From a virus: 37,301 bases of DNA. The stretch lies in the IMG/VR virus record IMGVR_UViG_3300042554_002316, positions 1 through 37,301 of that record. The stretch is one strand, 5' to 3'. Positions within the stretch are counted from its first letter, which is position 1; every line of letters starts with the position of its first letter. The notes under the pieces were generated by a model. It saw only the letters and a program-made list of their open reading frames with translations. It did no database searches and was not told the DNA's origin. This document shows, piece by piece, positions 6,663-14,396 of this stretch. Position numbers and translations under genes: made by a program.

Positions 6663-7057
6663 GCGACTACTGGCCCGAACGAGTCGACTTCGGCCCACTG
6701 TTCCGTCCTACCCAACCGGCGCCACCGGCTGAGGCCGGGATGGCCGCCGCCGCCGCCTGTCTGGCCAAGGCAGAGCAGACGGTGGGCTTTGACGCCGGCC
6801 GGGCCCGGGAAGCCGTGCTGGCGTTGCTCGCGGATGGCCAGCCCCGATCCGGCGAGGAACTGGTGGACCACTGCCAGCGGATCGGGATGGTGCCGCACGA
6901 CGCCCGGGCATTCGGGCCCGTGTTGAAGTCCCTCGCCGGGGGCGGGCTCATCGAGGCCGTGGGGTTCGTGGCGCGGGCGAAGGGGCACGGCACGGCCGGG
7001 GGAAGGCTCTGGAGGATCACGGGAAAGGGGGCCACAAATGGCGACGGGAACGGTTGA
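6659..7057 (+). CDS. winged-helix-like DNA-binding protein
   Basis: 132 aa. Residues about 45-125 read as a winged helix: AREAVLALLADGQPRSGEEL, then FGPVLKSLAGGGLIEAVGFV, then a wing GHGTAGGRLWRIT. This pattern (helix, GEELVDHC, FGPVLKSL recognition helix, beta wing) is common in small phage replication or regulatory proteins. It overlaps the replication-protein gene by 20 nt, so it probably acts with it. Confidence 0.6.
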   Translation: MSDYWPERVDFGPLFRPTQPAPPAEAGMAAAAACLAKAEQTVGFDAGRAREAVLALLADGQPRSGEELVDHCQRIGMVPHDARAFGPVLKSLAGGGLIEAVGFVARAKGHGTAGGRLWRITGKGATNGDGNG

Positions 7058-8000
7058 CCACTACATGCCAATGTTCGGGCGAGACTTCCTGGCCTCGACG
7101 GCGGGATGGACTGCGGCCGAGCGGGGCCACTACTTCGTTCTGCTCATCGTCCAGTGGGAGCAGGGGGCTATCCCCGATGGCCTCGACCGCCTGGAGCTCG
7201 TCTCGCCCGGCGTCACGGCCGCGTGGGCGATCCTAGAGCCAAAGTTCCCGGCCGGGGACGACGGTCTGCGGCGAAACCGCCGGCTTGAGGAGCACCGGGT
7301 GAAGGCCCAGGAGCTCAAAGACGCGAGATCCGAAGCCGGAAAACGCGGCAACGATGCCAGATGGGATCGCAAGCGGATCGCAAACGGATCGCAAAGCGAT
7401 CGCAAACGGATCGCAAACGGTGTCGCAAACGGTGTCGCAAACGGATCGCCTCCATCTCCTTCCCCAAATAGGGAAGAAAGACAATACGCGCGCGCCGCCG
7501 GCGTGCCGCCGGTCGAAGCGGCCGGAGGAAGCCCGGAGCCGCGGGCGGTGGAAAACCCGGGAGACAGCCCCGCGGCCGGGCCGGGGGCGCCCGGCAACCA
7601 CGCGGCGGTGCCCGGCCGGGGGCGCATGGCGGCGGAGCCGGGGGCGGGGAACACTCGCCGGACGGGCGAAGACGACTGGCGCCGGCCCGGGTGGGTTCAC
7701 GACGAATGGGCCCGGATCGTGGCGGCGTGGAACTCCACCGATCGGGCGGTGCCCTGGACGCTCGCCACGCCGCCCAACGGATTCGCGGACCTTGCCGCGT
7801 GCCCGGGGTGGGTCGAGACGGCGCTGGCCGCCGTGGCCATGCTGCCGGACTGCCGGCGATTCTCGCGGCCCGTGCCGTGGACGCAATTCGTCCGCGACCT
7901 GGACCGGATCATCGCTGGGGAATTTCGTGATCCGGCCACCGAACGCCGGGAACTGGCCGCGGCCGGGGGCCGGCAGCAGAAACGGGGGAACATGCGATGA
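7038..8000 (+). CDS. DUF1376/YdaU-type phage replication protein
   Basis: 320 aa. Residues 8-75 match the DUF1376 (YdaU) pattern: YMPMFGRDFLASTAGWTAAE, then GHYFVLLIVQWEQGAIPDGL, a domain found at the N-terminus of phage replication-initiation proteins. Residues about 105-140 are encoded by the iteron array and read as a low-complexity RKRIANG/VANG linker. The C-terminal third (from about 215, DDWRRPGWVHDEWARIV onward) is a separate helical domain. The following gene may be a helicase loader, supporting a role at the origin. Confidence 0.75.
   Translation: MATGTVDHYMPMFGRDFLASTAGWTAAERGHYFVLLIVQWEQGAIPDGLDRLELVSPGVTAAWAILEPKFPAGDDGLRRNRRLEEHRVKAQELKDARSEAGKRGNDARWDRKRIANGSQSDRKRIANGVANGVANGSPPSPSPNREERQYARAAGVPPVEAAGGSPEPRAVENPGDSPAAGPGAPGNHAAVPGRGRMAAEPGAGNTRRTGEDDWRRPGWVHDEWARIVAAWNSTDRAVPWTLATPPNGFADLAACPGWVETALAAVAMLPDCRRFSRPVPWTQFVRDLDRIIAGEFRDPATERRELAAAGGRQQKRGNMR
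7365..7450 (+). repeat. iteron array, candidate phage replication origin
   Basis: Five 11-bp units of GATCGCAAACG type (starts 7365, 7376, 7387, 7398, 7409), then two 12-bp units GTGTCGCAAACG (7420, 7432), then a partial unit. The 11-bp period is not a multiple of three, so the repeat is kept at DNA level, not protein level, and equals about one helical turn. It is followed by a locally A-rich stretch (about 7463-7485) with a TTCCC/GGGAA inverted repeat. Iterons inside the initiator gene resemble lambda O. Confidence 0.7.
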
Positions 8001-8590
8001 CGCGAACGTGGCAGCAAAACAGCGACGCCATAAACGGGCTATGGCCGCAATGCCAGTGGACCGACGAGGAAATCGAACTGTGGCGGTCGGACCTTTCCGC
8101 ACTCGACCAGGACGTGCTCTTCGAGGCCATTCGGGAAGTGAAGCGGTCGCGGGATTCCCTGTACCCGCAACTCGTGTGGGTGCACACGGCCTACCGCACG
8201 CTGTTCGCGGCCAAGCGGGCGGCCGAACGGCCCGCCCGGGACATGACGCCGGCATTCTGTGGCGAGCGGCTCGAAATCGACGTGCAGGAAAGCGGGCGAC
8301 TGGCGGCGGAAATTGCCGCTGAGATCGAGCACGCGACGCCGGCGGACGTCGACGCCATCCTCCGGAAGATCCACGAATGCACCGACCGGATGGACGCCGC
8401 CACCGGTTGCCGGTTGGCGTGGCGGGCCGCCGCCCGGCGGAATCACCCCGGGGAATCGCGACCGACTTCCAGCGGCGCCGTGCGGCCGAGTCCGCGGACG
8501 ATGCGCGCGGTCGGGCACGACGACGACCTGGAGTCACGCCGCGCGGAGCAGCTTCGGCTGCTGCGGAATGTTCACGAGCCGATCGGGTAG
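7997..8590 (+). CDS. possible replicative helicase loader
   Basis: 197 aa. The N-terminal 75 residues (WTDEEIELWRSDLSALDQDV, then AIREVKRSRDSLYPQLVWVH) resemble the small helical domain of phage helicase loader/inhibitor proteins such as G39P, with a W-D-E/A-I/YP pattern. The rest is charged and helical without a clear motif and has no Walker box, so it is not a DnaC-type ATPase. Position directly after the DUF1376 protein supports a replisome-assembly role. It overlaps its upstream neighbour by 4 nt. Confidence 0.5.
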   Translation: MTRTWQQNSDAINGLWPQCQWTDEEIELWRSDLSALDQDVLFEAIREVKRSRDSLYPQLVWVHTAYRTLFAAKRAAERPARDMTPAFCGERLEIDVQESGRLAAEIAAEIEHATPADVDAILRKIHECTDRMDAATGCRLAWRAAARRNHPGESRPTSSGAVRPSPRTMRAVGHDDDLESRRAEQLRLLRNVHEPIG

Positions 8591-8631
8591 ACTGTCGGCG
8601 CCAGTTCACCGAATGTCGCATGGAGGCGGCT

Positions 8632-9105
8632 ATGTTGATTGGTATCGACCCTGGACCGCGCGAGTCCGCATTCGTCGTGTGGGATGGCGCACGAGTGGTC
8701 CGGGCTTGCGACATGGCCAACGCAGAGTTGGCCGAATACCTCGATTCGGCATCATCGCCGGTTGCGTGCGAGTGGATCGAATCTTTCGGGATGGCCGTCG
8801 GCCGGGACGTGTTCGAGACGGTTTTCGCGATTGGCACGTTCAGCCAGCACGCCCGCCTGCGGCTCGTGCCCCGTCGCGACGTGAAGATGCACCTTTGCCA
8901 GTCCGTGCGCGCGAAGGACGGGAACATCCGGCAAGCACTGATCGACCGGTTCGGTGAGGTCGGCACGAAGAAAAACCCGGGGCCGCTGTTCGGAATCAGC
9001 CAGCACCGATGGGCCGCGCTTGCCGTCGCGGTCACGGCGCACGACCTGCCGGCCACGGACCATGAAGCCACGTTTCACGCCCCCGTCGCGGAGTCCGCGG
9101 CATGA
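8632..9105 (+). CDS. RuvC-like Holliday junction resolvase
   Basis: 157 aa. It starts MLIGIDPGPRESAF: the GIDPG strand with catalytic D6 is the signature of the RuvC/RNase H fold. Further acids are E47/E50 in ACEWIES and D96 in KDGNIRQAL, followed by SQHRWAALAVA, the usual C-terminal helix with H125 where many RuvC proteins have D or H. GGAGG 5 nt before the ATG at 8632 decides the start over the longer upstream reading. It would resolve branched DNA made by recombination before packaging. Confidence 0.8.
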   Translation: MLIGIDPGPRESAFVVWDGARVVRACDMANAELAEYLDSASSPVACEWIESFGMAVGRDVFETVFAIGTFSQHARLRLVPRRDVKMHLCQSVRAKDGNIRQALIDRFGEVGTKKNPGPLFGISQHRWAALAVAVTAHDLPATDHEATFHAPVAESAA

Positions 9106-9593
9106 TGGTGTCGGACCACACCGCCGCGGACGTGATCCGGCATGTGGCCCTCGCCGCGGCCCGATACGCCATCCAGTCCGGCGGCGACCCGGACGAAATT
9201 TCCCAGCGCGTGCTCGTGACCATCGGCGACGCGGTCCGCGAGGGCCGGGCGGACTGGGCCCTGACCGTCGTGGCGATCCGGAACGCCGTTGCCTCGATTG
9301 CCCGGCACGACCGGCGGGCGCGTCGATGCCCCTCGGTTCCGGTGATCGTGGCCCACGCGGGATTGCCAGCATCCGAAGCGATGGCAGAGCAGAGGCGGAT
9401 CGACCTCCGGCTTGATATCGACGCGTGTCTGGCCAAGGAAGGCGAAAACGTGCGGCGGTTGTGTTCGCTGTTGGAAACCATGACGGTCGCCGAAGCCGCC
9501 GTCGTCATGGGCGTGCCGCGATCGACGCTCCGCGGCTGGCTGGCGTCGCTCCGCGAACGGATGGAGGCGCGGGGCTTGGGGGTGGATGGATAG
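9102..9593 (+). CDS. sigma-factor-like HTH protein, possible late regulator
   Basis: 163 aa. Residues 5-75 resemble a degenerate sigma region 2 (DEISQRVLVTIGDAV). Residues about 115-157 (CSLLETMTVAEAAVVMGVPR, then STLRGWLASLRERM) are a clear sigma-region-4-type HTH. It is the last early gene and lies just before the candidate late promoter at 9733-9760, where lambdoid phages place late-gene regulators. Role inferred from position and fold. Confidence 0.65.
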   Translation: MMVSDHTAADVIRHVALAAARYAIQSGGDPDEISQRVLVTIGDAVREGRADWALTVVAIRNAVASIARHDRRARRCPSVPVIVAHAGLPASEAMAEQRRIDLRLDIDACLAKEGENVRRLCSLLETMTVAEAAVVMGVPRSTLRGWLASLRERMEARGLGVDG

Positions 9594-9732
9594 GTGGCAA
9601 AAGGTACTACCGGAAGGTCGACGCGGCCCCTACGGCCTACGGATCGCCGACCTGTTGAGGCAGACTTGTCCCACCGCGAAAAAACGACGTTCGGCACGCG
9701 GAATTATTCTGGATTGGCACGCCGTTTTTTTC

Positions 9733-9760
9733 TTGACTACGCTAGACGCTCGTATAGAAT
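9733..9760 (+). promoter_or_regulatory. late promoter candidate
   Basis: TTGACT (9733-9738) and TAGAAT (9755-9760) are separated by 16 bp, preceded by a run of seven T. It lies in the longest early/late gap (9594-9816, 223 bp) and is followed by an uninterrupted plus-strand run of structural genes. The rest of the gap holds a weak inverted repeat (AGGTCG/CGACCT around 9615-9655) and nothing else I can identify. Confidence 0.65.
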
Positions 9761-9816
9761 AATGGTGTAACGCGAGCGAATGAGACTCGCGGAAACGAAA
9801 ACGGAAACCCGCGACC

Positions 9817-10089
9817 ATGACCACGACCGCGACCACCTGGAAAAAAGGCGACGAAGTGAAGTTGACCACGACGACCGCCGGCCCGGAGCTGCTTCAGATT
9901 GTCGGCTTTCGCCGGACCGGCGCCGCGCAGTACGTCGTGCTCGCGGACGCGCAAACCGCCGCCAAAATCCGGACCGGCGAAGTCGACTCAAAAATCGTGG
10001 TCCTGACCGGAATCGGCGGACGCGTTCGCGAGATTGAGACCCAGCGATTCCACCGGCTCGCCGCCCGCGGGCTCGCGGTTCACGCCTGA
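9817..10089 (+). CDS. small phage protein, SH3-like
   Basis: 90 aa. Beta-strand-rich pattern with WKKGDEVKLTTTTAG, QYVVLADAQ and SKIVVLTG, consistent with a small barrel. First gene after the candidate late promoter. Family not recognised. Confidence 0.6.
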   Translation: MTTTATTWKKGDEVKLTTTTAGPELLQIVGFRRTGAAQYVVLADAQTAAKIRTGEVDSKIVVLTGIGGRVREIETQRFHRLAARGLAVHA

Positions 10090-10121
10090 GCCTACGACAC
10101 CCCACCAAAGCAAAACGAACC

Positions 10122-10613
10122 ATGTCAAAAATCGAAATCCTCGGAATGGCGGAAGAGGGGAAGTGCGATCACTGCGGGGCGAACTGCCCGCGTCGACGCG
10201 TCGCGGTTCGGTCGCGATTCGCCGACGGCTCCACGGGGGAAGTCGAGTTTTGGGGTGTCGTCTGCGCCGGCTCGGCCCGGTACGGTCGCCGGACTGCGGC
10301 GAACGGAAACCGAGTTCGGCAAGACGCGGAACACGCCGACCGCGTCGCCGAAATCGATCGGATCGACCGTGAGCGGCGGTTCGCCTACCGAGTCGCCGGA
10401 GAAGTGCCGGCCGATGGCGGGCCGCGCAACGCGGCGAACCTTCGCTACCGCCGAACCGGCCGGCCGATCGTCGGGAGCTACTTCCTTGCCGACGACGATG
10501 GGCGAATTGTCCGAGTCGATGGAACCGATCCCGCGGACGTGAAAATGTTCACCGACCGCGGATTTACGATCCCCGTGTCCTCGCCGGTTCAACCGATCGC
10601 TGTCCCCGCCTGA
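10122..10613 (+). CDS. zinc-ribbon-like phage protein, unknown function
   Basis: 163 aa. The N-terminus has CDHCGANC (C15, C18, C22) and a further C near residue 48 in FWGVVCAGS, suggesting a metal-binding knuckle. The rest is arginine-rich and beta-rich (SYFLADDDGRIVRVDG). No family recognised. Confidence 0.6.
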   Translation: MSKIEILGMAEEGKCDHCGANCPRRRVAVRSRFADGSTGEVEFWGVVCAGSARYGRRTAANGNRVRQDAEHADRVAEIDRIDRERRFAYRVAGEVPADGGPRNAANLRYRRTGRPIVGSYFLADDDGRIVRVDGTDPADVKMFTDRGFTIPVSSPVQPIAVPA

Positions 10614-10630
10614 CCCACCGCACCAACGCC

Positions 10631-10831
10631 ATGCCCCGCATCCGCACCGAAGACTATGTCCGGCCCACCACCGCGGCGAAAATCGCGGGCGTGAACCGGT
10701 CCCGAATCGACCAGCTGCTGACGGCCGGAACGCTCGACTATGTCGAGATCGACGGTCACCGATTCATCAAGCGGAAGGACGTCGAAGCCTTCCGCGACCA
10801 GCGCCGCCAACCACCGCAACGCGAGGAGTGA
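10631..10831 (+). CDS. AlpA/excisionase-type HTH protein
   Basis: 66 aa. PTTAAKIAGVNRSRIDQLLT, then YVEIDGHRFIKRKDVEAF, is the helix_turn_helix_17 (MerR-like/excisionase) layout: a recognition helix plus a small wing ending in a K/R-x-x-D-V-x-A-F helix. Such proteins are excisionases or transcriptional regulators. It lies far from the integrase gene, so a recombination-directionality role is only one option. GAGGAG for the next gene overlaps its 3' end. Confidence 0.7.
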   Translation: MPRIRTEDYVRPTTAAKIAGVNRSRIDQLLTAGTLDYVEIDGHRFIKRKDVEAFRDQRRQPPQREE

Positions 10832-10836
10832 CCACC

Positions 10837-11511
10837 ATGCCCGATATGCCGAACCTCCGGCCAAACCCGCTGCTGTTCGACAAGCACGAGCCGGTCATCG
10901 ATCCGGACGTGATCAAAAAGGCGCACACTACCCTTGTCCGCGAGCGGAAACGCGACATCCGCGACTTGCGCCGCCGCGAGTCCGCAGCCGATGCCGTCTC
11001 GGGCCTGCACCTCGACGGACGCGAGATATTCGGACTGACCAAAGGCCAGTTCTCCCTAACCGACATGATCGACGCCATACTCGCGATCACCGGGCCGGCG
11101 GAACTGCACGTCTCGACCTGGACGGCCGCCAACACCGACGTGTCCAAGATGCTCGATATGATCGGGTCCGGCCGGCTGACGGCCGCGAGATGGCTCGTCG
11201 ACGTCACGTTCGTCCGCCGTGCGCCGCAACTCGCGGCCAGGATCCGCGAGGCGTTCGGGGCCGACGCCATCCGCGTCACCCGCACGCACGCAAAATTCTC
11301 CGTGGTGCGGAATGCGACGTGGTCCGTGGTCGTTCGCACGAGCATGAACCTAAACCATAACCCACGGCTCGAGGACTTCACGGTCGCCCACGATCCGGAA
11401 CTCGCTGCGTTTCTACTGGAGGCCATGAATGACGTCTGGAAAACGCAAAAACGGCACATCGCTGACGGAACGCACACCGCCGCCACGGACTGGTGGCACA
11501 AACACGGCTGA
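10837..11511 (+). CDS. phospholipase D-like (HKD-type) protein
   Basis: 224 aa. Residues 150-185 hold THAKFSVV (H-x-K) followed by SMNLNHNPRLEDF (S-x-N-x-N...R-x-E), the phospholipase D/nuclease superfamily pattern. The usual D five residues after the K is not conserved (R or N in that position), and only one half motif is present, so a dimer or an inactive fold is possible. The ATG at 10837 with GAGGAG 8 nt upstream is preferred over GTG at 10828. It lies just before the terminase genes; a DNA-binding or nuclease role is inferred. Confidence 0.65.
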   Translation: MPDMPNLRPNPLLFDKHEPVIDPDVIKKAHTTLVRERKRDIRDLRRRESAADAVSGLHLDGREIFGLTKGQFSLTDMIDAILAITGPAELHVSTWTAANTDVSKMLDMIGSGRLTAARWLVDVTFVRRAPQLAARIREAFGADAIRVTRTHAKFSVVRNATWSVVVRTSMNLNHNPRLEDFTVAHDPELAAFLLEAMNDVWKTQKRHIADGTHTAATDWWHKHG

Positions 11512-11794
11512 GCCGGAACCGCCGGCCGCCATCGCGGTCGTGCAGTGGCTTGTGAGTGGCGCGAGCGAAACCGACGTTCTCGAAGCGCTGCGCGTGAAGT
11601 ACCCGGGCGGCGACGCTCGCGAAACCATGGCCGCAGTTCGGGCCCACTTCGCCGCCGAAGGCAACCCCGATTCCGACGCGCTCCGCGGGTGGGTGCTGAT
11701 CGCGTACCGCGAGCTATACCGCCGGATGCTCGAAGTGGGCGACTTCGACGGGGCCCGAAAAGTCCTCAAAAACATCACCGAGACCGGATTGTGA
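11429..11794 (+). CDS. terminase small subunit (probable)
   Basis: 121 aa. Basic N-terminal tail, then IAVVQWLVSGASETDVLEAL and DALRGWVLIAYRELYRRML, a helical pattern consistent with a small DNA-recognition subunit. Identification rests mainly on position directly before the large terminase (4-nt overlap). GGAGG 6 nt before ATG 11429 supports a start 83 nt inside the preceding gene. Confidence 0.6.
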   Translation: MTSGKRKNGTSLTERTPPPRTGGTNTAEPEPPAAIAVVQWLVSGASETDVLEALRVKYPGGDARETMAAVRAHFAAEGNPDSDALRGWVLIAYRELYRRMLEVGDFDGARKVLKNITETGL

Positions 11795-13902
11795 CGCTGT
11801 TCGGCGGGGCAACACGAACCGAGCCGGCCAAGCATGCCAAGCGGCACGCCGCGCACCGCCAGCGCGACGCCGAACGGGACAAGGCGGCCAGTCTGGCCGG
11901 CCGCGACATCGGCGAACTGCCACCGGTCGCCGACGCCGCACGAAAGGAAGCCTGCCGGCTGAACTTCCGCCTGTTTTGCGAAACCTACTACTCCGACCAG
12001 TTCTATCTCGCGTGGTCCGACGATCACCGCGAGGTCATTGCGGCCCTGGAGGCCGCCGTCCTGCGCGGTGAACTGCTCGCGTTCGCCATGTCCCGCGGCA
12101 GCGGCAAAAGCGCGCTGATCGAGGCGGCGGGGGCGTGGGCGCTCGTCTACGGGCACCGGGAGTTCGTCGTCATCATCGGCGCCACCGAAGAGCACGCCGC
12201 CCAAATGCTCGAAAACATCAAAGTCGCGTTTGAAACCCGCGACCTGCTGGCGGCCGACTTCCCCGAGGTCTGCTATCCCATCGCCAAGCTAGAACGCATC
12301 AACAACCGGGCACGCGGCCAGCTGTACCGCGGCAAGCCCACACATATTCACTGGAAGGGGGAAGACGTCCAACTCCCGACCATTCCGGGCTCGCCGGCAT
12401 CGGGCGGAATCATCCGCGTCCGCGGCATCACCGGGAGCATCCGGGGTATGGCCGTCACGCGCGCGTGCGACGGACGAAAAATCCGGCCGTCGCTCGTGCT
12501 CGTCGATGATCCGCAGACCGACAAAAGCGCCCGCAGCCCGTCGCAGGTGGCCCAACTGGAAAAGGTGTTCAAGGGCGCGGTACTCGGGCTCGCCGGGCCC
12601 GACGTGCAAATCGCTGGGCTCGTCACCGTGACCGTCGTCGCCCCCGACGATCTTGCCGAGCGGCTCCTGGACCGCGAGCGCAACCCGGCGTGCCATGGCC
12701 GCCGGATGAAAATGGTCTACGACTGGCCGACGGAGATCGAACTCTGGGAAAAGTATGCGGAACTCCGGAAGGCCGGGCAGCGAAGCGGCGCCGGCACCGG
12801 TGACGCCGACAAGCTCTTCGCCGACAACCTGGAGCGGATGACCGCCGGCTGCCGCGTCGGCTGGCCGTCGCGGATGAAGCCTGGAGAAATCCACGCCATC
12901 CAGTCCGCCTACAACCTCCGCATCGACAAGGGCGAAGCCGTATTCGCGGCCGAGTACCAAAACGAACCGCTGCCGGTCGTCGACCGCACGACCGAGGAAC
13001 TGACCGCCCCGGAGATCGCCGACAAGCTCAACCGCTACCCGCGGCAGTTCGTGCCGCTCGGGTGCCAATACCTGTCGATGTTCATCGACTGCCAGCAGCA
13101 CGTCCTGTACTGGGCCATCTGCGCGTGGGAGGAAAACTTCACGGGGTTTGTAATCGACTACGGCGCGTATCCCGAGCAGCGGCGGCCGTATTTCACCGTC
13201 CGCGACATCACCAAGACGCTTACGGACGTCAGCAAGGCCAAGAGCATCGAAGGGGCCATCATGGAGGGCCTCGAATCGCTCACCGCTCGATATCTTGGCC
13301 GCGAGTGGAAGCGCGAAGACGGCGCCACCATGCGGATCGAGCGGTGTCTGGTGGACGCGAACTACCGCTCCGACACGATCTACCAGTTCTGCCGCGAGTC
13401 GTCGCGGGCCGGCGTGGTCATGCCCAGCCACGGCCAGGGCGTGAAGGCATCGAGTCTGCCGTTCGCCATGTACGCCAAGAAACCCGGCGACCGCGTCGGG
13501 CACTACTGGCGTGTGCCAAACGTCGCCAAAAAAAGGATCATTCGCCATGTGATGATCGACACGAACTATTGGAAATCGTTCGTCCACTCGCGGCTCGCGG
13601 TGCCGCGCGGAGATCCCGGGTGTCTGTCGCTTTTCGGCGAGCACGCGGAAACCCATCGCATGATCGCGGATCACCTTGTCGCCGAGTACCGCGTCACGAA
13701 CACCGCCAAGGGCCGCACCGTCGAGGAATGGCAGGCCCGGCCCGGAAAGCCCGATAACCATTGGCTCGACTGCCTCGTCGGGTGCGCCGTCGGGGCGTCG
13801 ATGCAGGGGGCCACGCTTGAAGGGGCCAGCGGCTTCCGGCCGGCCAGGAAAAAACGGGTTTCGTTCGCCGCCATGCAACGCCAACGGAGGGGCGCAGGAT
13901 GA
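11791..13902 (+). CDS. terminase large subunit
   Basis: 703 aa from the GTG at 11791, which overlaps the previous stop (GTGA). The ATPase domain has Walker A SRGSGKSA (101-108) and Walker B SLVLVDDPQ (D239-D240). The C-terminal half has the nuclease-like strand MFIDCQQHVLYWAICAWEE and a later GKPDNHWLDCLVGCAVG segment. It powers DNA packaging through the portal and cuts concatemers. About 700 aa is at the upper end for this family. Confidence 0.9.
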   Translation: MTLFGGATRTEPAKHAKRHAAHRQRDAERDKAASLAGRDIGELPPVADAARKEACRLNFRLFCETYYSDQFYLAWSDDHREVIAALEAAVLRGELLAFAMSRGSGKSALIEAAGAWALVYGHREFVVIIGATEEHAAQMLENIKVAFETRDLLAADFPEVCYPIAKLERINNRARGQLYRGKPTHIHWKGEDVQLPTIPGSPASGGIIRVRGITGSIRGMAVTRACDGRKIRPSLVLVDDPQTDKSARSPSQVAQLEKVFKGAVLGLAGPDVQIAGLVTVTVVAPDDLAERLLDRERNPACHGRRMKMVYDWPTEIELWEKYAELRKAGQRSGAGTGDADKLFADNLERMTAGCRVGWPSRMKPGEIHAIQSAYNLRIDKGEAVFAAEYQNEPLPVVDRTTEELTAPEIADKLNRYPRQFVPLGCQYLSMFIDCQQHVLYWAICAWEENFTGFVIDYGAYPEQRRPYFTVRDITKTLTDVSKAKSIEGAIMEGLESLTARYLGREWKREDGATMRIERCLVDANYRSDTIYQFCRESSRAGVVMPSHGQGVKASSLPFAMYAKKPGDRVGHYWRVPNVAKKRIIRHVMIDTNYWKSFVHSRLAVPRGDPGCLSLFGEHAETHRMIADHLVAEYRVTNTAKGRTVEEWQARPGKPDNHWLDCLVGCAVGASMQGATLEGASGFRPARKKRVSFAAMQRQRRGAG

Positions 13903-14090
13903 CGACGGCCAGCCGGGATGACGTCGGTATCGCATGCCCGCGGTGCGGGTGCCGTGACCTGCGGACAACGAAGACCATGCGGGTCCGCGAGGGAATGATC
14001 CGCCGGTATCGCGCGTGCCGCCACTGCGGACGCACGATTACCACGCACGAATGCACCACGCGGCGTGAAGCCGCCCGGCGGCGAGCCTGA
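13899..14090 (+). CDS. zinc-ribbon protein
   Basis: 63 aa. CPRCGC at residues 13-18 and CRHCGR at 40-45 form a typical four-cysteine ribbon with a basic linker, resembling small transcription-factor ribbons. Overlaps the terminase stop (ATGA). Could assist packaging or regulate late genes; not determinable. Confidence 0.65.
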   Translation: MTTASRDDVGIACPRCGCRDLRTTKTMRVREGMIRRYRACRHCGRTITTHECTTRREAARRRA

Positions 14091-14195
14091 TTCCTATATG
14101 TAGGAACATCCGGGAAAATCCGGAATTCGCGCCGCCAGTTTCGGCGCAAACGGCGTTTCTTACTTCCAGGGGATCATCCTCTGGAGCGCCGCACG
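14091..14195 (+). promoter_or_regulatory. inverted-repeat-rich gap before head genes
   Basis: This 105-bp gap holds TTCCTA/TAGGAA (14091-14106, 4-nt spacer), GCGCCG/CGGCGC (14129-14147, 7-nt loop) and an imperfect palindrome around 14167-14187. The first overlaps the end of the upstream gene region and the second could be a weak terminator or processing hairpin; no T-run follows. No good promoter is visible. Confidence 0.35.
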
Positions 14196-14396
14196 GTGCC
14201 TGACGAAACCATTGCCGACGCCATCCGCGAGAACGCCGCCGGCCCCGTGAAGGCCAGCGGCGACTCCATTTCCGTCGAGCAGCATTCCATCCAGGACCAG
14301 ATCGCGGCCGACCGCTACCTCGCCAGCAAGGCCGCGGCCAAGCAGCGCCACCGCGGGCTGCGGTTTTCCCGCATCGTCCCCCCGGGGGCCGAATGA
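14196..14396 (+). CDS. head-tail joining protein, gpW-like
   Basis: 66 aa from a GTG start. SGDSISVEQHSIQDQIAADR followed by RHRGLRFSRIVPPG mirrors the lambda gpW plan: a short beta hairpin, a helix, then a basic tail. It sits in the same slot between large terminase and portal. gpW-type proteins plug the portal and prepare the head for tail attachment. The stop overlaps the portal ATG. Confidence 0.65.
   Translation: MPDETIADAIRENAAGPVKASGDSISVEQHSIQDQIAADRYLASKAAAKQRHRGLRFSRIVPPGAE

Noticed and set aside
7233-9071. 612-codon minus-strand frame
   Set aside because: Shadow of the replication and resolvase genes; no recognisable domain or start signal.
9714-9730. TTGGCAC followed by T-run as a sigma-54 promoter
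   Set aside because: The -12 GC doublet is missing; the -35/-10 pair just downstream explains the site better.
12289-13968. 559-codon minus-strand frame
   Set aside because: Antisense shadow of the large terminase.
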